This document shows, one piece after another, positions 48,110-59,583 of a stretch of 64,000 nucleotides of DNA (position 1 is the stretch's first letter; every line of letters begins with the position of its first letter). A program made the translations under genes and the position numbers. Source of the DNA: Albimonas marina (GTDB taxonomy: Bacteria; Pseudomonadota; Alphaproteobacteria; Rhodobacterales; Rhodobacteraceae); contig NZ_JARHUC010000005.1 of NCBI RefSeq assembly GCF_029223255.1, positions 186,001 to 250,000 on the forward strand, in the 5' to 3' direction. The notes beneath the pieces are model-generated. The model searched no databases. It had not been told where the DNA came from and saw nothing but the letters and a program-made list of their open reading frames with translations.

Positions 48110-48976
48110 ATGGCGAGCGAGACCCCTTCTCCCGCTCCCGCCCGTCCTCCGATCCCCGACAGCGCGGGCGAGCCGCGCCTCCAGCGCGCGACCATCGCGC
48201 CCTGGCGCGTGGCCGCCCTGCACGCCGCCCTCGGCCGCGACGGCCCGCCCCCGGCGGAGGGCGAGCCGCTGCCGCCGATGTGGCATTCCCCCTTCTTCCC
48301 CGACCTCGCCGGCCCCGCGGAGCTGGGCAAGGACGGCGACCCCCGTCCCGGCGGCTTCCTGCCCGACACCGGCCTGCCCCGGCGGATGCGCGCGGGCGGG
48401 CGGCTGGAGGCCTTCGCCCCGATCCCCGTGGGGGCGGAGGTGGAGCGCGTCTCGGTCCTGCAGAACGTGGCGATCAAGCAGGGCGGCTCGGGGACGCTCG
48501 CGATCATCACCGTGCGCCACGAGCTGTTCCTGGGCGAGACCCTGGCGCTGCGCGAGGAGGAGGACCTGGTCCACCGCCCCGCCTGGACCCCCGGCGACCC
48601 GCCCCGCGGCGAGGCCCCCCGCAAGGACGAGCGCCCCGCCTTCCGCCGGGAGATCGCCACCGACCCGGTGCTGCTGTTCCGCTATTCGGCGCTGGCCTTC
48701 AACGGCCACCGCATCCACTACGACCACCCCTATGCAACAAAAATCGAAGGCTTTCCCGAGCGGGTGGTGCAGGGTCCGATGATGGCCCAGATCCTCGCGG
48801 ACCTGCTGCGCGACGAGACCGGCAGGCGGCCGCGGACCTTCGAGTATCGGGCCGTCTCGCCGGCCTTCTGCGGCCAGGTGCTGACCGCCTGCGGGCGGAC
48901 GCTGGGGGCGAAGGCGGACCTGTGGCTGCTCGACCCCGAAGGGCGCCTGGTGATGGAGGCGCGGGTCCTCGCCTGA
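48110..48976 (+). CDS. MaoC/HTD2-like acyl-CoA hydratase
   Basis: 288 residues. The C-terminal hot-dog-fold signature FRYSALAFNGHRIHYDHPYATKIEGFPERVVQGPMMAQILADLL with conserved N-x-H-x-I-H-Y-D is that of the mesaconyl-C4-CoA/3-methylfumaryl-CoA hydratase and HTD2 group. The N-terminal half (HSPFFPDLAGPAELGKDG, GFLPDTGLPRRMRAGGRLEAFAPIPVGAEVERVSVLQNVAIKQGGSGTLAIITVRHEL) is the FAS1-like dehydratase N-domain. The reaction would be hydration or dehydration of an acyl-CoA; the exact substrate is unknown. The start ATG is two bases after the previous gene's stop, with GAGG next to it. Confidence 0.82.
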   Translation: MASETPSPAPARPPIPDSAGEPRLQRATIAPWRVAALHAALGRDGPPPAEGEPLPPMWHSPFFPDLAGPAELGKDGDPRPGGFLPDTGLPRRMRAGGRLEAFAPIPVGAEVERVSVLQNVAIKQGGSGTLAIITVRHELFLGETLALREEEDLVHRPAWTPGDPPRGEAPRKDERPAFRREIATDPVLLFRYSALAFNGHRIHYDHPYATKIEGFPERVVQGPMMAQILADLLRDETGRRPRTFEYRAVSPAFCGQVLTACGRTLGAKADLWLLDPEGRLVMEARVLA

Positions 48977-49001
48977 GGACGCCGCGCCCGGGCCGGTAGG
49001 C

Positions 49002-49631
49002 TCAGACCGGCAGGCCCTCGGCGCGCAGCGCGGCGGCGAGGCTGCCCGCCCCCTCGAAGAGATGCGTGCGCCAGCCGCGTGCGGCGGCGGCCTCGACGTT
49101 GGCGGCCTTGTCGTCGGTGAAGAACAGGTCCGCGCCCGAGAGGCCGAGGCGCGTCTCGACGAGGGCGTAGATCTCCGGCTCCGGCTTGAGCGTCCCCTCG
49201 CGGCCCGAGACCACCTCGACGTCGAACCCGGTCAGGAGGGGATAGCGCCGCTGCGCGATCAACCAGGTGTCGCGCGCGAAATTGGTGAGCGCGGCCAGGG
49301 GGATGCCGGCCGCCTTGAGGGCCTGGAACAGCTCCGGCGAGCCGGGGATCTCGGGGCCGAACATCTCCTCCCACCGCTCCCGCCAGGCGCGCACGAGGGG
49401 GGCGTCGGCGGGGTGGCGGGCGGCGGCGGCCTCGGTCGCCTCGGCGAGGTCGCCGCGGTCGCCCTCGAGGTTGAAGGCCGCGAAGTCGACGCGCGCGAAC
49501 AGCGCCGCGCGCTCGGCCGCGTCGGGGACCAGCCGCTCGTAGACCCGGCCGGGCTGCCAGTCGACCAGGACGTTTCCGACGTCGAAGACGACGGCGCGGG
49601 GGGCTCGGGGGGCGCGGGGGGGCTGGGTCAT
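49002..49631 (-). CDS. HAD-superfamily phosphatase (HAD-IA)
   Basis: 209 residues. Motif I is VVFDVGNVLVDWQPGRVYERL (D-x-G-N variant), motif II LAALTNFARDTW, motif III GREGTLKPEPEIYALVETRLGL (Lys) and motif IV LFFTDDKAANVEAAAARGW. This is a subfamily IA haloacid dehalogenase-like hydrolase such as YihX-like sugar phosphatases; the substrate is not known. The start MTQPPRAPRAPRAVVFDVG has a GGGAAC site; upstream in-frame sequence lacks similarity. It converges on the hydratase gene (25 bases apart). Confidence 0.88.
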   Translation of the reverse strand: MTQPPRAPRAPRAVVFDVGNVLVDWQPGRVYERLVPDAAERAALFARVDFAAFNLEGDRGDLAEATEAAAARHPADAPLVRAWRERWEEMFGPEIPGSPELFQALKAAGIPLAALTNFARDTWLIAQRRYPLLTGFDVEVVSGREGTLKPEPEIYALVETRLGLSGADLFFTDDKAANVEAAAARGWRTHLFEGAGSLAAALRAEGLPV

Positions 49632-50163
49632 GGTGTTCCCGGGCGTTGCGGCGCCGGAGGAGGACCCGGCGCGCGGACCATGCCCCGCCCCTCGCCGCCC
49701 GCGCAAGCGCGCCGATCCGCGCCCCCCGAAGGACCTGAAACCGCGTGCACGGAACGTGCAGACGCCTGTGCAGACACGCGTCCCGAAATGGCGCAATCGC
49801 CGCCGCCGGCGCACCGAGCCGGCGCCGACCCATGACTCAGCCTGTGCCGAAGACCGTCCGCAGAGGGGACGCCCGGTCGCGGACGGGAGGCGAGTCGGGT
49901 CGCGGGTCAAGGCTCGCGCAGCGACCCCGCGCCAGCGGGGCTCGGCCTTGAGGCGCGGCCCGACTCGGCCAGCACGCTCGCCAGAGGCCGGCCCTGCCGG
50001 CCGTCTCAGCAAATCGCGAAGACCTCCCCGGAAGCCCCACCGCCGAGGTCGCCGCGACGCCGCCCCCGGGAGACGGCGCCCAGGGGCGCGACGCCGGTTC
50101 CGCGCCGCGGGCGGAGGGCCGGCGACGGGCGCGGGGCCCGACGCGGCGCCTCCGCGCGGGGGA
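49632..50163. other. Gap between the HAD gene and gcvP, with a palindromic element
   Basis: 532 bases, no gene recognised. 49889-49968 is a palindromic element related to the one at 12134. The rest is GC-rich. Just before gcvP's end (50041-50160) are runs of CGCCGCGCC with no terminator-like T tract. Confidence 0.5.
49889..49968. repeat. 80-bp palindromic element, copy 2 of the 12134 family
   Basis: The arms 49889-49916 and 49942-49969 pair at about 20 of 28 positions (plus wobble pairs). The loop has an inner hairpin CCCCGC-GCCA-GCGGGG. In alignment with 12134-12211 the blocks TCGCG(A/C)AGCGACCCC and GGGGCT(T/C)G(T/G)CCTTGA are shared, as are GCGA-TCG ends. Confidence 0.7.
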
Positions 50164-53010
50164 TCACTCCGCCGCTTCGGCGTAGCTGTCCATCGGCGGG
50201 CAGGTGCAGACCAGGTTGCGGTCGCCGAAGACGTTGTCGACCCGGTTCACCGGCGGCCAGTACTTGTCCACCCGGAAGGCGCCCGGGGGGAAGCAGGCCT
50301 GCTCGCGCGAGTAGGGGCGATCCCACTCGCCGACCAGGTCCTCGACCGTGTGGGGCGCGCCCTTGAGGGGGTTGTTCTCCCGGTCAAGCTCGCCGTCCTC
50401 GATCGCCTGGGCCTCGGCGCGGATGGCGAGCATCGCGTCGCAGAAGCGGTCGAGCTCGGCCTTGGGCTCGGACTCGGTGGGCTCGACCATCAGGCAGCCG
50501 GCGACGGGGAAGGACATGGTCGGCGCGTGGAAGCCGCAGTCGACCAGCCGCTTGGCGACGTCGTCCACCGAGACCCCGGCCGAGTCCGCGAGGGGACGGG
50601 TGTCGAGGATCAGCTCGTGGGCCACGTGGCCGCCCTTGCCGGCGTAGAGGATCTTGTAGTCGGCCTGCAGGCGGGCGGCGATGTAGTTGGCGTTCAGGAT
50701 CGCCACCTTGGTCGCCTGGGTCAGGCCTTCGCCGCCCATCATCAGGATGTAGGCCCAGGAGATCGGCAGGATCGAGGCCGAGCCCCACTCGGCCCCCGCC
50801 ACCGCGCCCTCGCCCGTGACCGGGTCGCCGGGCAGGAAGGGCGCGAGGTGGGCCTTCACCCCGATCGGGCCCATGCCGGGGCCGCCGCCGCCGTGGGGGA
50901 TGCAGAAGGTCTTGTGCAGGTTCATGTGGCTCACGTCCGAGCCGATGTCCCCCGGCCGGGCGATGCCGACCATGGCGTTGAGGTTGGCGCCGTCCATGTA
51001 GACCTGGCCGCCGGCCTCGTGGGTGATCTCGCAGACCTCGCGCACCGTCTCCTCGAAGACGCCGTGGGTCGAGGGGTAGGTGATCATGCAGGCGGCGACG
51101 CGGCCCTCGTATTTCGCGGCCTGGGCGCGGAAGTCGTCGACGTCGATGTCGCCGTTCGCCCGCGCCTTCACCGGCACGACCTTGTAGCCGACCATCTGGG
51201 CGGTGGCGGGGTTGGTGCCGTGGGCGGAGGTGGGGATCAGGCACACGTCGCGCGCCCCCTCCCCGCGGGAGAGGTGCCAGCGCCGGATGGTCATCAGGCC
51301 CGCGTATTCGCCCTGCGCGCCGGAGTTGGGCTGCATCGAGACGGCGTCGTAGCCGGTGATCGCGCAGAGCTTGTCGGAGAGGTCGGCCACCATCTCGGCG
51401 TAGCCCAGCCGCTGGTCGGCGGGGGCGAAGGGGTGGATGCCGGCGAACTCGGGCCAGGTGACCGGCATCATCTCGGCCGTGGCGTTGAGCTTCATGGTGC
51501 ACGAGCCCAGCGGGATCATGGCGCGGTCGAGCGCCAGATCCCGGTCGGCGAGACGACGCATGTAGCGGGTCATCTCGGCCTCGGCCCGGTTCATGTGGAA
51601 GACCGGGTGGGTCAGGTAGTCGGTCTCGCGCAGCAGCTCGGCGGGCAGGCGCGGCTCGGGCGACGGCCCTTCCAGCGCCATGGCGCCGCCGAAGGCGCGC
51701 CAGACGGCCTCGATCTCGGCGGGGCGGGTCATCTCGTCGAGCGACATCGCGATGCGGTCGTGACCCACGGCGCGCAGGTTCACGCCCTCGGCGAGCGCCG
51801 CGCGCATGATCACGCCCTGGAAGGGGCCCGTCTCGACGCAGAGCGTGTCGAAGAAGGCGGCGGGGCCGACCTTGAAGCCGAGGCGTTCGAGCCCCTCGGC
51901 CATGCGCACGGCCTTCTCGTGGACCCGCTGGGCGATGGCCTTCAGGCCCTGGGGGCCGTGGAAGACGGCGTACATCGAGGCCATCACCGCCAGCAGCGCC
52001 TGGGCGGTGCAGACGTTGGAGGTCGCCTTCTCGCGCCGGATGTGCTGCTCGCGCGTCTGGAGGGCGAGGCGGTAGGCGCGGTTGCCCCGCGCGTCGACCG
52101 AGACGCCGACGAGGCGGCCGGGCATGGCGCGCTTGTGGGCGTCGGCGCAGGCCATGTAGGCCGCGTGCGGCCCGCCCGCGCCCATCGGCACGCCGAAGCG
52201 CTGGGTGGAGCCGACGGCGACGTCGGCGCCCATCTCGCCCGGCGACTTCAGCAGCGTCAGCGCCAGGATGTCGGCGGCGACGATGGCGAGCGCCTTGGTC
52301 TCATGGAGCTTTTCGACGAGGGGGGTGAAGTCGCGCACCTCGCCCTCGGCGCCGGGATACTGGAAGAGGGCGCCGAAGACGGCGGCGGGGTCGAGGTCGG
52401 CGAAGGGGTCGCCCACGATCACCTCGATGCCCAGCGGCTCGGCGCGGGTCTTCACCACGTTGATGGTCTGGGGGAAGCAGGCGGCGTCGACGAAGAAGGC
52501 GGCGGCCTTGGACTTCGACTGGCGGCGCGCCAGGGCCATCGCCTCGGCGGCCGCGGTCGGCTCGTCCAGCAGCGAGGCGTTGGCGACGTCCATGCCGGTG
52601 AGGTCCGAGACCATGGTCTGGAAGTTCAGCAGCGCCTCGAGCCGGCCCTGGGAGATCTCGGGCTGGTAGGGGGTGTAGGCCGTGTACCAGGCGGGGTTTT
52701 CCAGGATGTTGCGCTGGATGCAGGGGGGCGTGACGGTGCCGTAGTGGCCCAGGCCGATCATCGAGACCATGACCCGGTTCTTCTCGGCCGTGCGGCGCAG
52801 CTTCCACAGCACCTCGCGCTCCGACAGCGGCGCGCCGAAGACCAGCGGCGCGTCCTGGCGGATGCCCTGGGGGACGGTGGCGTCGATCAGCGCATCAAGG
52901 CTCTCGACCCCGATGGTCTTCAGCATCTCCTCCATCTCGGCCGGCGAGGGGCCGATGTGGCGGCGGTTGGCGAAGTCGTAGGGGTCGTAGTCGGTGAAGG
53001 CGAAGGGCAT
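50164..53010 (-). CDS. gcvP: Glycine dehydrogenase (decarboxylating), P protein
   Basis: 948 residues, the single-chain form. It decarboxylates glycine with pyridoxal phosphate and passes the aminomethyl group to lipoyl-GcvH. The PLP lysine is in [25 protein letters not shown]; other markers are [14 protein letters not shown] at the N-terminus, [44 protein letters not shown] and [16 protein letters not shown]. The start [21 protein letters not shown] is chosen because it matches the family and has GGGAG just upstream; the open frame extends back through the gcvH gap. A 10-bp hairpin lies in the 89-base gap after gcvH. Confidence 0.97.
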   Translation of the reverse strand: MPFAFTDYDPYDFANRRHIGPSPAEMEEMLKTIGVESLDALIDATVPQGIRQDAPLVFGAPLSEREVLWKLRRTAEKNRVMVSMIGLGHYGTVTPPCIQRNILENPAWYTAYTPYQPEISQGRLEALLNFQTMVSDLTGMDVANASLLDEPTAAAEAMALARRQSKSKAAAFFVDAACFPQTINVVKTRAEPLGIEVIVGDPFADLDPAAVFGALFQYPGAEGEVRDFTPLVEKLHETKALAIVAADILALTLLKSPGEMGADVAVGSTQRFGVPMGAGGPHAAYMACADAHKRAMPGRLVGVSVDARGNRAYRLALQTREQHIRREKATSNVCTAQALLAVMASMYAVFHGPQGLKAIAQRVHEKAVRMAEGLERLGFKVGPAAFFDTLCVETGPFQGVIMRAALAEGVNLRAVGHDRIAMSLDEMTRPAEIEAVWRAFGGAMALEGPSPEPRLPAELLRETDYLTHPVFHMNRAEAEMTRYMRRLADRDLALDRAMIPLGSCTMKLNATAEMMPVTWPEFAGIHPFAPADQRLGYAEMVADLSDKLCAITGYDAVSMQPNSGAQGEYAGLMTIRRWHLSRGEGARDVCLIPTSAHGTNPATAQMVGYKVVPVKARANGDIDVDDFRAQAAKYEGRVAACMITYPSTHGVFEETVREVCEITHEAGGQVYMDGANLNAMVGIARPGDIGSDVSHMNLHKTFCIPHGGGGPGMGPIGVKAHLAPFLPGDPVTGEGAVAGAEWGSASILPISWAYILMMGGEGLTQATKVAILNANYIAARLQADYKILYAGKGGHVAHELILDTRPLADSAGVSVDDVAKRLVDCGFHAPTMSFPVAGCLMVEPTESEPKAELDRFCDAMLAIRAEAQAIEDGELDRENNPLKGAPHTVEDLVGEWDRPYSREQACFPPGAFRVDKYWPPVNRVDNVFGDRNLVCTCPPMDSYAEAAE

Positions 53011-53069
53011 GGGAGCTCCCTGCCGGCGGGCGCCGGCGCGGCTGGGGGAAGGCTGAGGGGAGAGGGCGG

Positions 53070-53093
53070 GGCCGGCGCGGGGGCGCGCCGGCC
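53070..53093 (-). other. Intercistronic hairpin between gcvH and gcvP
   Basis: A perfect 10-bp stem GGCCGGCGCG/CGCGCCGGCC with a CCCC loop on the minus strand, 6 bases after the gcvH stop. No T tract. It could stabilise gcvTH mRNA or lower gcvP expression relative to gcvH. Confidence 0.5.
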
Positions 53094-53099
53094 GGGGCT

Positions 53100-53462
53100 T
53101 CACTCGATGAAGGCCTTGTACTCGTCCTCGTCCATGAACTCGTCGAGCGCGCCCGCGTCGGCGATCTTCATCTTGAAGAACCAGCCCGCGCCCGAGGGAT
53201 CCTCGTTCACCAGGGCGGGGTTCTCGACGATCTTGTCGTTGATCTCGACGATCTCGCCGTCCACGGGGGCGGCGATGTCGGAGGCGGCCTTGACCGACTC
53301 GATGGTCGCGACCTCGGCGCCCGAGGCGACCTCGTCGCCCACTTCGGGCAGCTCGATGAACACGATGTCGCCCAGCTGCTCGGCGGCGTGCTCGGTGATG
53401 CCGACGGTGACGATGTCGCCGTCGAGGTCGAGCCACTCGTGCTCTTCGGTGTACTTGGTCAT
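53100..53462 (-). CDS. gcvH: Glycine cleavage system lipoyl-carrier protein H
   Basis: 120 residues. The lipoyl lysine sits in [23 protein letters not shown], at about residue 59. Start [42 protein letters not shown] is the standard N-terminal half. It carries the methylamine group between P, T and L proteins. It lies 8 bases after gcvT and 89 bases before gcvP on the same strand. Length and pattern are typical. Confidence 0.98.
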   Translation of the reverse strand: MTKYTEEHEWLDLDGDIVTVGITEHAAEQLGDIVFIELPEVGDEVASGAEVATIESVKAASDIAAPVDGEIVEINDKIVENPALVNEDPSGAGWFFKMKIADAGALDEFMDEDEYKAFIE

Positions 53463-53470
53463 CGCGGTCC

Positions 53471-54619
53471 TCAGCGCTTGTACCGGTGGGGGACGAAAGG
53501 CAGTTCGGCGACCTGCGCGGGCAGGCGCTTGCCGCGGACCTCGCCGAAGAGGCGGGTTCCGGGGGCGGAGAGCGCGGCGGGCACGTAGGCCATCGCCATG
53601 GGGCCGCCCAGCGTCGGGCCGAAGGCGCCCGAGACGACGGTTCCCACGGGCTCGGCCGCGTCCTCGGCGGCGAAGATCGGGGTGGGGGCGCGCATCGGGG
53701 CGCGGCCCTCGGGCAGCAGGCCCACCCGCAGGCGGGCGGGGCCGGAGGCGAGCTCCGAGAGGATCCGCTCGGCGCCGGGGAAGCCGCCCGCGCGGGCGCC
53801 GCCGGCGCGCCGGATCTTCTGGATGGCCCAGGCGAGGCCCGCCTCGATCGGCGAGGTCGTCTCGTCGATGTCCGAGCCGTAGAGGCAGAGGCCGGCTTCC
53901 AGGCGCAGGCTGTCGCGGGCGCCGAGGCCCGCGGGGGCGACGCCCGGCTGCTCGAGCAGCGCTTCGGCCACGCCCACGGCGCGGTCGGCGGGGAGCGAGA
54001 TCTCGAACCCGTCCTCGCCGGTGTAGCCGGAGCGGGAGACGAGGCAGGGCACGCCCGCGAGCGCGGTCTCGGCCACGTCCATGAAGCGCATCGGCCCGAC
54101 CGCGGCGCCGAGCGCGGTCATCGCCGCCTCGGCCTTCGGGCCCTGCAGGGCGATCAGGGCGCGGTCGTCGAGCGTCTCCAGCTCGCAGACGTCGGAGAGG
54201 TGCGCCTCGAGGTGCGCGAAGTCGTGGTCGCGCCGGGCGGCGTTGACCACCACGAAGAGCGCGTCGCCCAGGTTCGCGAACATGAAGTCGTCGAGGATGC
54301 CGCCGTCCGGCGAGGTGAACAGGCCGTAGCGCTGGCGGCCCTCGGCGAGGCCCGCGACGGAGACGGGGGCGAGACGCTCCAGCGCCAGCATCGCGTCCTC
54401 GAGCTTGCCGGACTTCGGGCGCAGGAAGGCCTGGCCCATGTGCGAGACGTCGAACAGCGCCGCCGCCTCGCGCGCGGCGGCATGCTCGCGCAGGATCCCG
54501 GAGGGGTACTGGATCGGCAGCGCCCAGCCCGCGAAAGGCGCCATGCGCGCCTTGAGGCTTTCATGCAGGTCGAAAAGCGGCGTCGGCCGCGCCCCGTCCA
54601 GTCCGATATCGTCCGCCAT
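53471..54619 (-). CDS. gcvT: Aminomethyltransferase, T protein of the glycine cleavage system
   Basis: 382 residues. Transfers the methylene group from GcvH to tetrahydrofolate, releasing ammonia. Family motifs are [108 protein letters not shown] and [33 protein letters not shown]. The start [22 protein letters not shown] follows the tandem glycine riboswitch by about 55 bases. It is the first gene of gcvT-gcvH-gcvP. Confidence 0.97.
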   Translation of the reverse strand: MADDIGLDGARPTPLFDLHESLKARMAPFAGWALPIQYPSGILREHAAAREAAALFDVSHMGQAFLRPKSGKLEDAMLALERLAPVSVAGLAEGRQRYGLFTSPDGGILDDFMFANLGDALFVVVNAARRDHDFAHLEAHLSDVCELETLDDRALIALQGPKAEAAMTALGAAVGPMRFMDVAETALAGVPCLVSRSGYTGEDGFEISLPADRAVGVAEALLEQPGVAPAGLGARDSLRLEAGLCLYGSDIDETTSPIEAGLAWAIQKIRRAGGARAGGFPGAERILSELASGPARLRVGLLPEGRAPMRAPTPIFAAEDAAEPVGTVVSGAFGPTLGGPMAMAYVPAALSAPGTRLFGEVRGKRLPAQVAELPFVPHRYKR

Positions 54620-54675
54620 GGAGCCCCCTTGTGACCGATGCGGCGTCGCCGCCGGCGAATCGTTTCGCCGGGCGT

Positions 54676-54855
54676 GGCGCCCCCGCTGTCCTTTCGCCTG
54701 AGATCGCTATCCCTTCGGCGGACGCCTCTCGGCGTCTCTCTCCAGCGTTTCGCGTCGACCCCGCCGGTCCTTTCGCCTGAGAGTTTCCGGGGCGGTTGCT
54801 CCTTCGGCCCCGGCGGCCGTTCCTTGCGGTTCGGGTCGCCGGCGTCTCCCAACGG
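54676..54855 (-). promoter_or_regulatory. Tandem glycine riboswitch upstream of gcvT
   Basis: On the minus strand two gcvT-type aptamers in a row. Aptamer 1 (about 54766-54855): GTTGGGAGACGCC ... GCCGAAGGAGCAACC ... CTCTCAGGCGAAAGGACC. Aptamer 2 (about 54676-54760): GGAGAGAGACGCC ... CGCCGAAGGGATAGCG ... TCTCAGGCGAAAGGACAG. The CTCAGGCGAAAGGAC core is repeated exactly 85-90 bases apart, as expected for a tandem glycine sensor. It would raise gcvTHP expression when glycine is present, as in known examples. Confidence 0.93.
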
Positions 54856-54920
54856 GTCGATTTCAGGTTAGACGCGGCCGCGGAGGGACGCAAGCGGCAG
54901 ATGCTGCGGCGCGGGATGGT

Positions 54921-55754
54921 TCAGGCGCGGGCGAGCACCATCACGGCGGGAAGCGGCAGGGCGAAGGGGGCGGAGGGGTCGACGCCGTTCGCCAGCGCCC
55001 AGTCGCGCACGCCCGTCTCGAACGCGGCCTCGACGGCGGGGCGGGCGGCAGGGGGCTGCGCCTCGATCAGCATGCCGATGCGCACGGCGCCCTCGCGCAT
55101 GATCTCGAAGAATTCGCCGGGACGGGCGAGGGGCATGCGCACGTCTAGCGGGGTCAGGCTCACGTCGTGGAAGCCGGCGGCGGTCAGCAGCGCCTCGGCC
55201 GTCGCCGGGTCGGCGAAGCGGTGGAAGTCGGGGGCGGGGGGCAGCGCGACCGAGGGGTCGCCCTTCGCCAGCGCCCCCGCGATCACCTCGAAGCCGGGGG
55301 AGGCGCCGGCCGGGGCCCAGACGGTGAAGGCGAACGGGGCGCCGGGGCGCAGGACGCGGCGCAGCTCGGCCAGCGCCCGGTCCTGGTCGGGGATGTGCAT
55401 CAGGCCGAAGCCGCAGGTGGCGGCGTCGAAGCTCGCGTCGGCGAAGGGCATCGCCTGGGCGTCGCCCTCGACGAAGGTGGCGCCGGGGACGCGCGTCCGG
55501 GCCTGGGCGAGCATGGCGGCGGAGAAGTCGAGGCCGGTGACCCGGGCCCCCTGCTCGACCAGCACGGCCGAGACCGGCCCCGGCCCGCAGCACAGGTCGA
55601 GCACCGCGCGCCCCGGGGCGGCGGTCACGGCGGCGGCGAGGGAGGGCGCGGCCTGGGCGGTGGCGGCGGCGAAGCGCGCGCCGTAGCTGCCCGCGATGTC
55701 GGCGTCGCCCCAGCCCTCGCGCTCGAGCCGCGCGAATTCGGCGTAGTCGGTCAT
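54921..55754 (-). CDS. Class I SAM-dependent methyltransferase
   Basis: 277 residues. The SAM motif I is VLDLCCGPGPVSAVLVEQGARVTGLDFSAAMLAQAR, motif post I GLDFS, motif II FVEGDAQAMPFADASFDAATCGFGLMHIPDQDRALAELRRVLRPGAPFAFTVW, all typical of the Methyltransf_11/25 group (UbiE-like). The substrate is unknown; the HIPDQDRA and W-A-P region is shared with small-molecule methyltransferases. Start MTDYAEFARLEREGWGDADIAGSYGARF has no clear ribosome site but no alternative in-frame ATG is close. It stands alone between the gcv operon and uup. Confidence 0.9.
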   Translation of the reverse strand: MTDYAEFARLEREGWGDADIAGSYGARFAAATAQAAPSLAAAVTAAPGRAVLDLCCGPGPVSAVLVEQGARVTGLDFSAAMLAQARTRVPGATFVEGDAQAMPFADASFDAATCGFGLMHIPDQDRALAELRRVLRPGAPFAFTVWAPAGASPGFEVIAGALAKGDPSVALPPAPDFHRFADPATAEALLTAAGFHDVSLTPLDVRMPLARPGEFFEIMREGAVRIGMLIEAQPPAARPAVEAAFETGVRDWALANGVDPSAPFALPLPAVMVLARA

Positions 55755-56005
55755 CAGGCTCTCCCCCCCGGCGGTGCTGGGTCCGCGGGGGAGGAGCCTA
55801 GCATGGCTCGGGGCGGGAGGGGTCGGGAATCGGGCCCCGGCCCCGGGCGCGGGGACGGCGGGCCCCGGCCCGCCGCCGCCCGAGGGCCGCGCGCCCGCGC
55901 GGACCGAGACGAGCGAATGCCCGCGGACCGCGGGCGCCGCCGGATCGCGGGCGCGCGGGGCCGGGCGGGAGGCCGCGGATCAGGCGGGGGGTCAGGCGGG
56001 GGCGC

Positions 56006-57862
<1,857 letters not shown>

Positions 57863-58337
57863 GCCCCGCGCGGTATCGGGCGCCGCGCGGGGCGTCAAGC
57901 GGGCGCGTGCGGCGGGGAGGCGGGGCCGGGGGTTCGAGGAACGGCCGGGACGCGCTGCGGGCGCGGGCCGACCGGGCGCGGCCGCCCTGCCCCGGGCCCG
58001 CGCCGGCCCTGCGGTCCGGTCGCGAGGGAGGCGGGAACGGGGGCCCCTGGGGGCGGAGGGTGCGAGGTCGGCGGCCTGAGGCGCCGACTCCGGCTGGGCG
58101 GCGCGGGCGCCGGGCGGGCGGCGCGGCGCCTCCCTGCCGACAGGCCCTGTCCCCGACCTCGGCCTCCCGCCCCTGCGGCAGGTTTGCGCAGGGCGGGCGC
58201 CGGTGCTACTTCCGCAAGTCCGGTCCCGCCGGGGGCGCCGCAGGCCGCGGCGCGGGCGGGGGCGGGTGGAACACGGGGTTGATGACAGCCGCCGGGCCCG
58301 CACGCGGGGCGAACGGGCGGCGCCAGGGAGGACGACC
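57863..58337. other. Divergent intergenic region between uup and the ABC binding protein gene
   Basis: 475 bases holding the promoters of uup and the transport operon. It is uniformly GC-rich; no sigma-70-like pair, regulator box or gene stood out. The binding-protein gene's AGGGAGG site is at 58325-58331. Confidence 0.45.
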
Positions 58338-59387
58338 ATGAAGACCACCGACACCTGGGCGGCGCTCAGCCGCCGCGGCTGGATGCGCCTCGCCGGCGCG
58401 GCGGCCCTGGGCGCGGCCGCGCTGGGCGCCGTGGGGCTGCCGCAGGCCGCGCTCGCCGCCGACAAGGTCGCCGTGGGCGCGCTGCGCTTCACCTCGCACG
58501 CGCCGAGCTTCATCGCGGTCGAGCGGGGCTACTTCGCCGACGAGGGCCTCGACGTCGAGCTGAAGTTCTTCCAGGCGGCCCAGCCCGTCGCGGTCGCCAT
58601 CGCCTCGGGCGACATCGACTTCGGCGTCACCGCGCTGACCGGCGGCTTCTTCAACCTCGCCGACAAGGGCGCGCTGAAGGTGATCGCGGGCGTCTACGCC
58701 GAGGACCCGAGCGCCAACGGCACCGCGCTGCTCGCCTCCAACCAGGCGTTCGAGGCGGGGCTGAAGTCGCCCGCGGACCTGAAGGGGCATTCCTTCGGGA
58801 TGACGCAGCAGGGCTCGTCCTTCCACTACCAGGCCGCGCTCTTCGCCGAGGCGAACGGCTTCACGGTCGAGGACCTGGATCTCAAGCCCCTGCAGAAGGT
58901 CGGCTCGATGATCGGGGCCCTGAAGTCGGGCCAGGTGGACGCCATCGCCATGGTGCCCCACATCGCCACCGCGCTGGACGCGAGCGGGGCCGCCCACATC
59001 ATCGGCTGGCTGAAGGACATGGGCCCCTACCAGGTGACCACGGTCTTCACCTCGACCGAAAACGCCTCCGGCAACCGCGACATGGTCGAGCGGTTCCTGC
59101 GCGCCTACCGGCGCGGAGTCGACGACTACGCGCAGGCCTTCCTGGTGGAGAACCCCGATCCGGCGACCACCGACGCGATGGTCGAGCTGATCCACAAGTA
59201 CGTCTACGCCGACCAGCCGCTGGAGAAGGCCGCCGCCTCGATCAAGGCGGGCGCGGTCTACATGTCGACCGACCTCGACGTGGCCGACGTGGAGAAGCAG
59301 CTCGCCTGGTTCCAGGCCCATGGCCTCGCGCCCGAGAGCCTGACGATCGACGCCCTGGTCGATCAGAGCTTCGCCCAGACCAACTGA
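58338..59387 (+). CDS. ABC transporter substrate-binding protein, nitrate/sulfonate/taurine/pyrimidine type
   Basis: 349 residues. N-terminal signal with a twin-arginine pair (LSRRGWMRLAGAAALGAAALGAVGLPQAALA-A), so it may be exported by Tat. The mature part is the NMT1/SsuA-like fold: VAVGALRFTSHAPSFIAVERGYFADEGLDVELKFFQAAQPVAVAIASGDIDFGVTALTGGFFNLADKG, then DLKGHSFGMTQQGSSFHYQAALFAEANGFTVEDLDLKPLQKVGSMIGALKSGQVDAIAMVPHIATAL. The ligand is not obvious. Good AGGGAGG site. The ATPase and permease genes follow after the repeat array. Confidence 0.92.
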   Translation: MKTTDTWAALSRRGWMRLAGAAALGAAALGAVGLPQAALAADKVAVGALRFTSHAPSFIAVERGYFADEGLDVELKFFQAAQPVAVAIASGDIDFGVTALTGGFFNLADKGALKVIAGVYAEDPSANGTALLASNQAFEAGLKSPADLKGHSFGMTQQGSSFHYQAALFAEANGFTVEDLDLKPLQKVGSMIGALKSGQVDAIAMVPHIATALDASGAAHIIGWLKDMGPYQVTTVFTSTENASGNRDMVERFLRAYRRGVDDYAQAFLVENPDPATTDAMVELIHKYVYADQPLEKAAASIKAGAVYMSTDLDVADVEKQLAWFQAHGLAPESLTIDALVDQSFAQTN

Positions 59388-59398
59388 TGCCCCCGAGG

Positions 59399-59578
59399 CC
59401 GGCGCCCGCGCCGGCCTCGATCATTCCGCCCGGGCCGGCGCCCGCGCCGGCTTCGATCTTTCTGAGGGGACCGGCGCCCGCGCCGGCCTCGATCTTCCAG
59501 AGGGGACCGGCGCCCGCGCCGGCCTCGGCCAACCTGCGGTGGCCGGCGTGCGCGCCGGCCTCGGCCTTTCGGAGGAGC
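59399..59578 (+). repeat. Five 36-bp tandem palindromic repeats between binding-protein and ATPase genes
   Basis: Exactly five units of 36 bases (starts 59399, 59435, 59471, 59507, 59543). Each begins with CCGGCGCCCGCGCCGGC, a hairpin, followed by (C/T)TCGATCTT(T/C) and (T/C)(T/A)GAGGGGA-like purines. The fifth unit is divergent (CCGGCGTGCGCGCCGGC) and its purine end holds the GGAGGAG ribosome site of the ATPase gene. 36 is 12 codons, so one frame reads GPAPAPASIF repeats, but this is not the ATPase frame. It likely acts as mRNA stem-loops. Confidence 0.9.
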
Positions 59579-59583
59579 CCGCG

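Noticed and set aside
59399-59578. CRISPR array
   Set aside because: The repeats are contiguous with no unique spacers, and no cas gene is near. They are tandem hairpin repeats.
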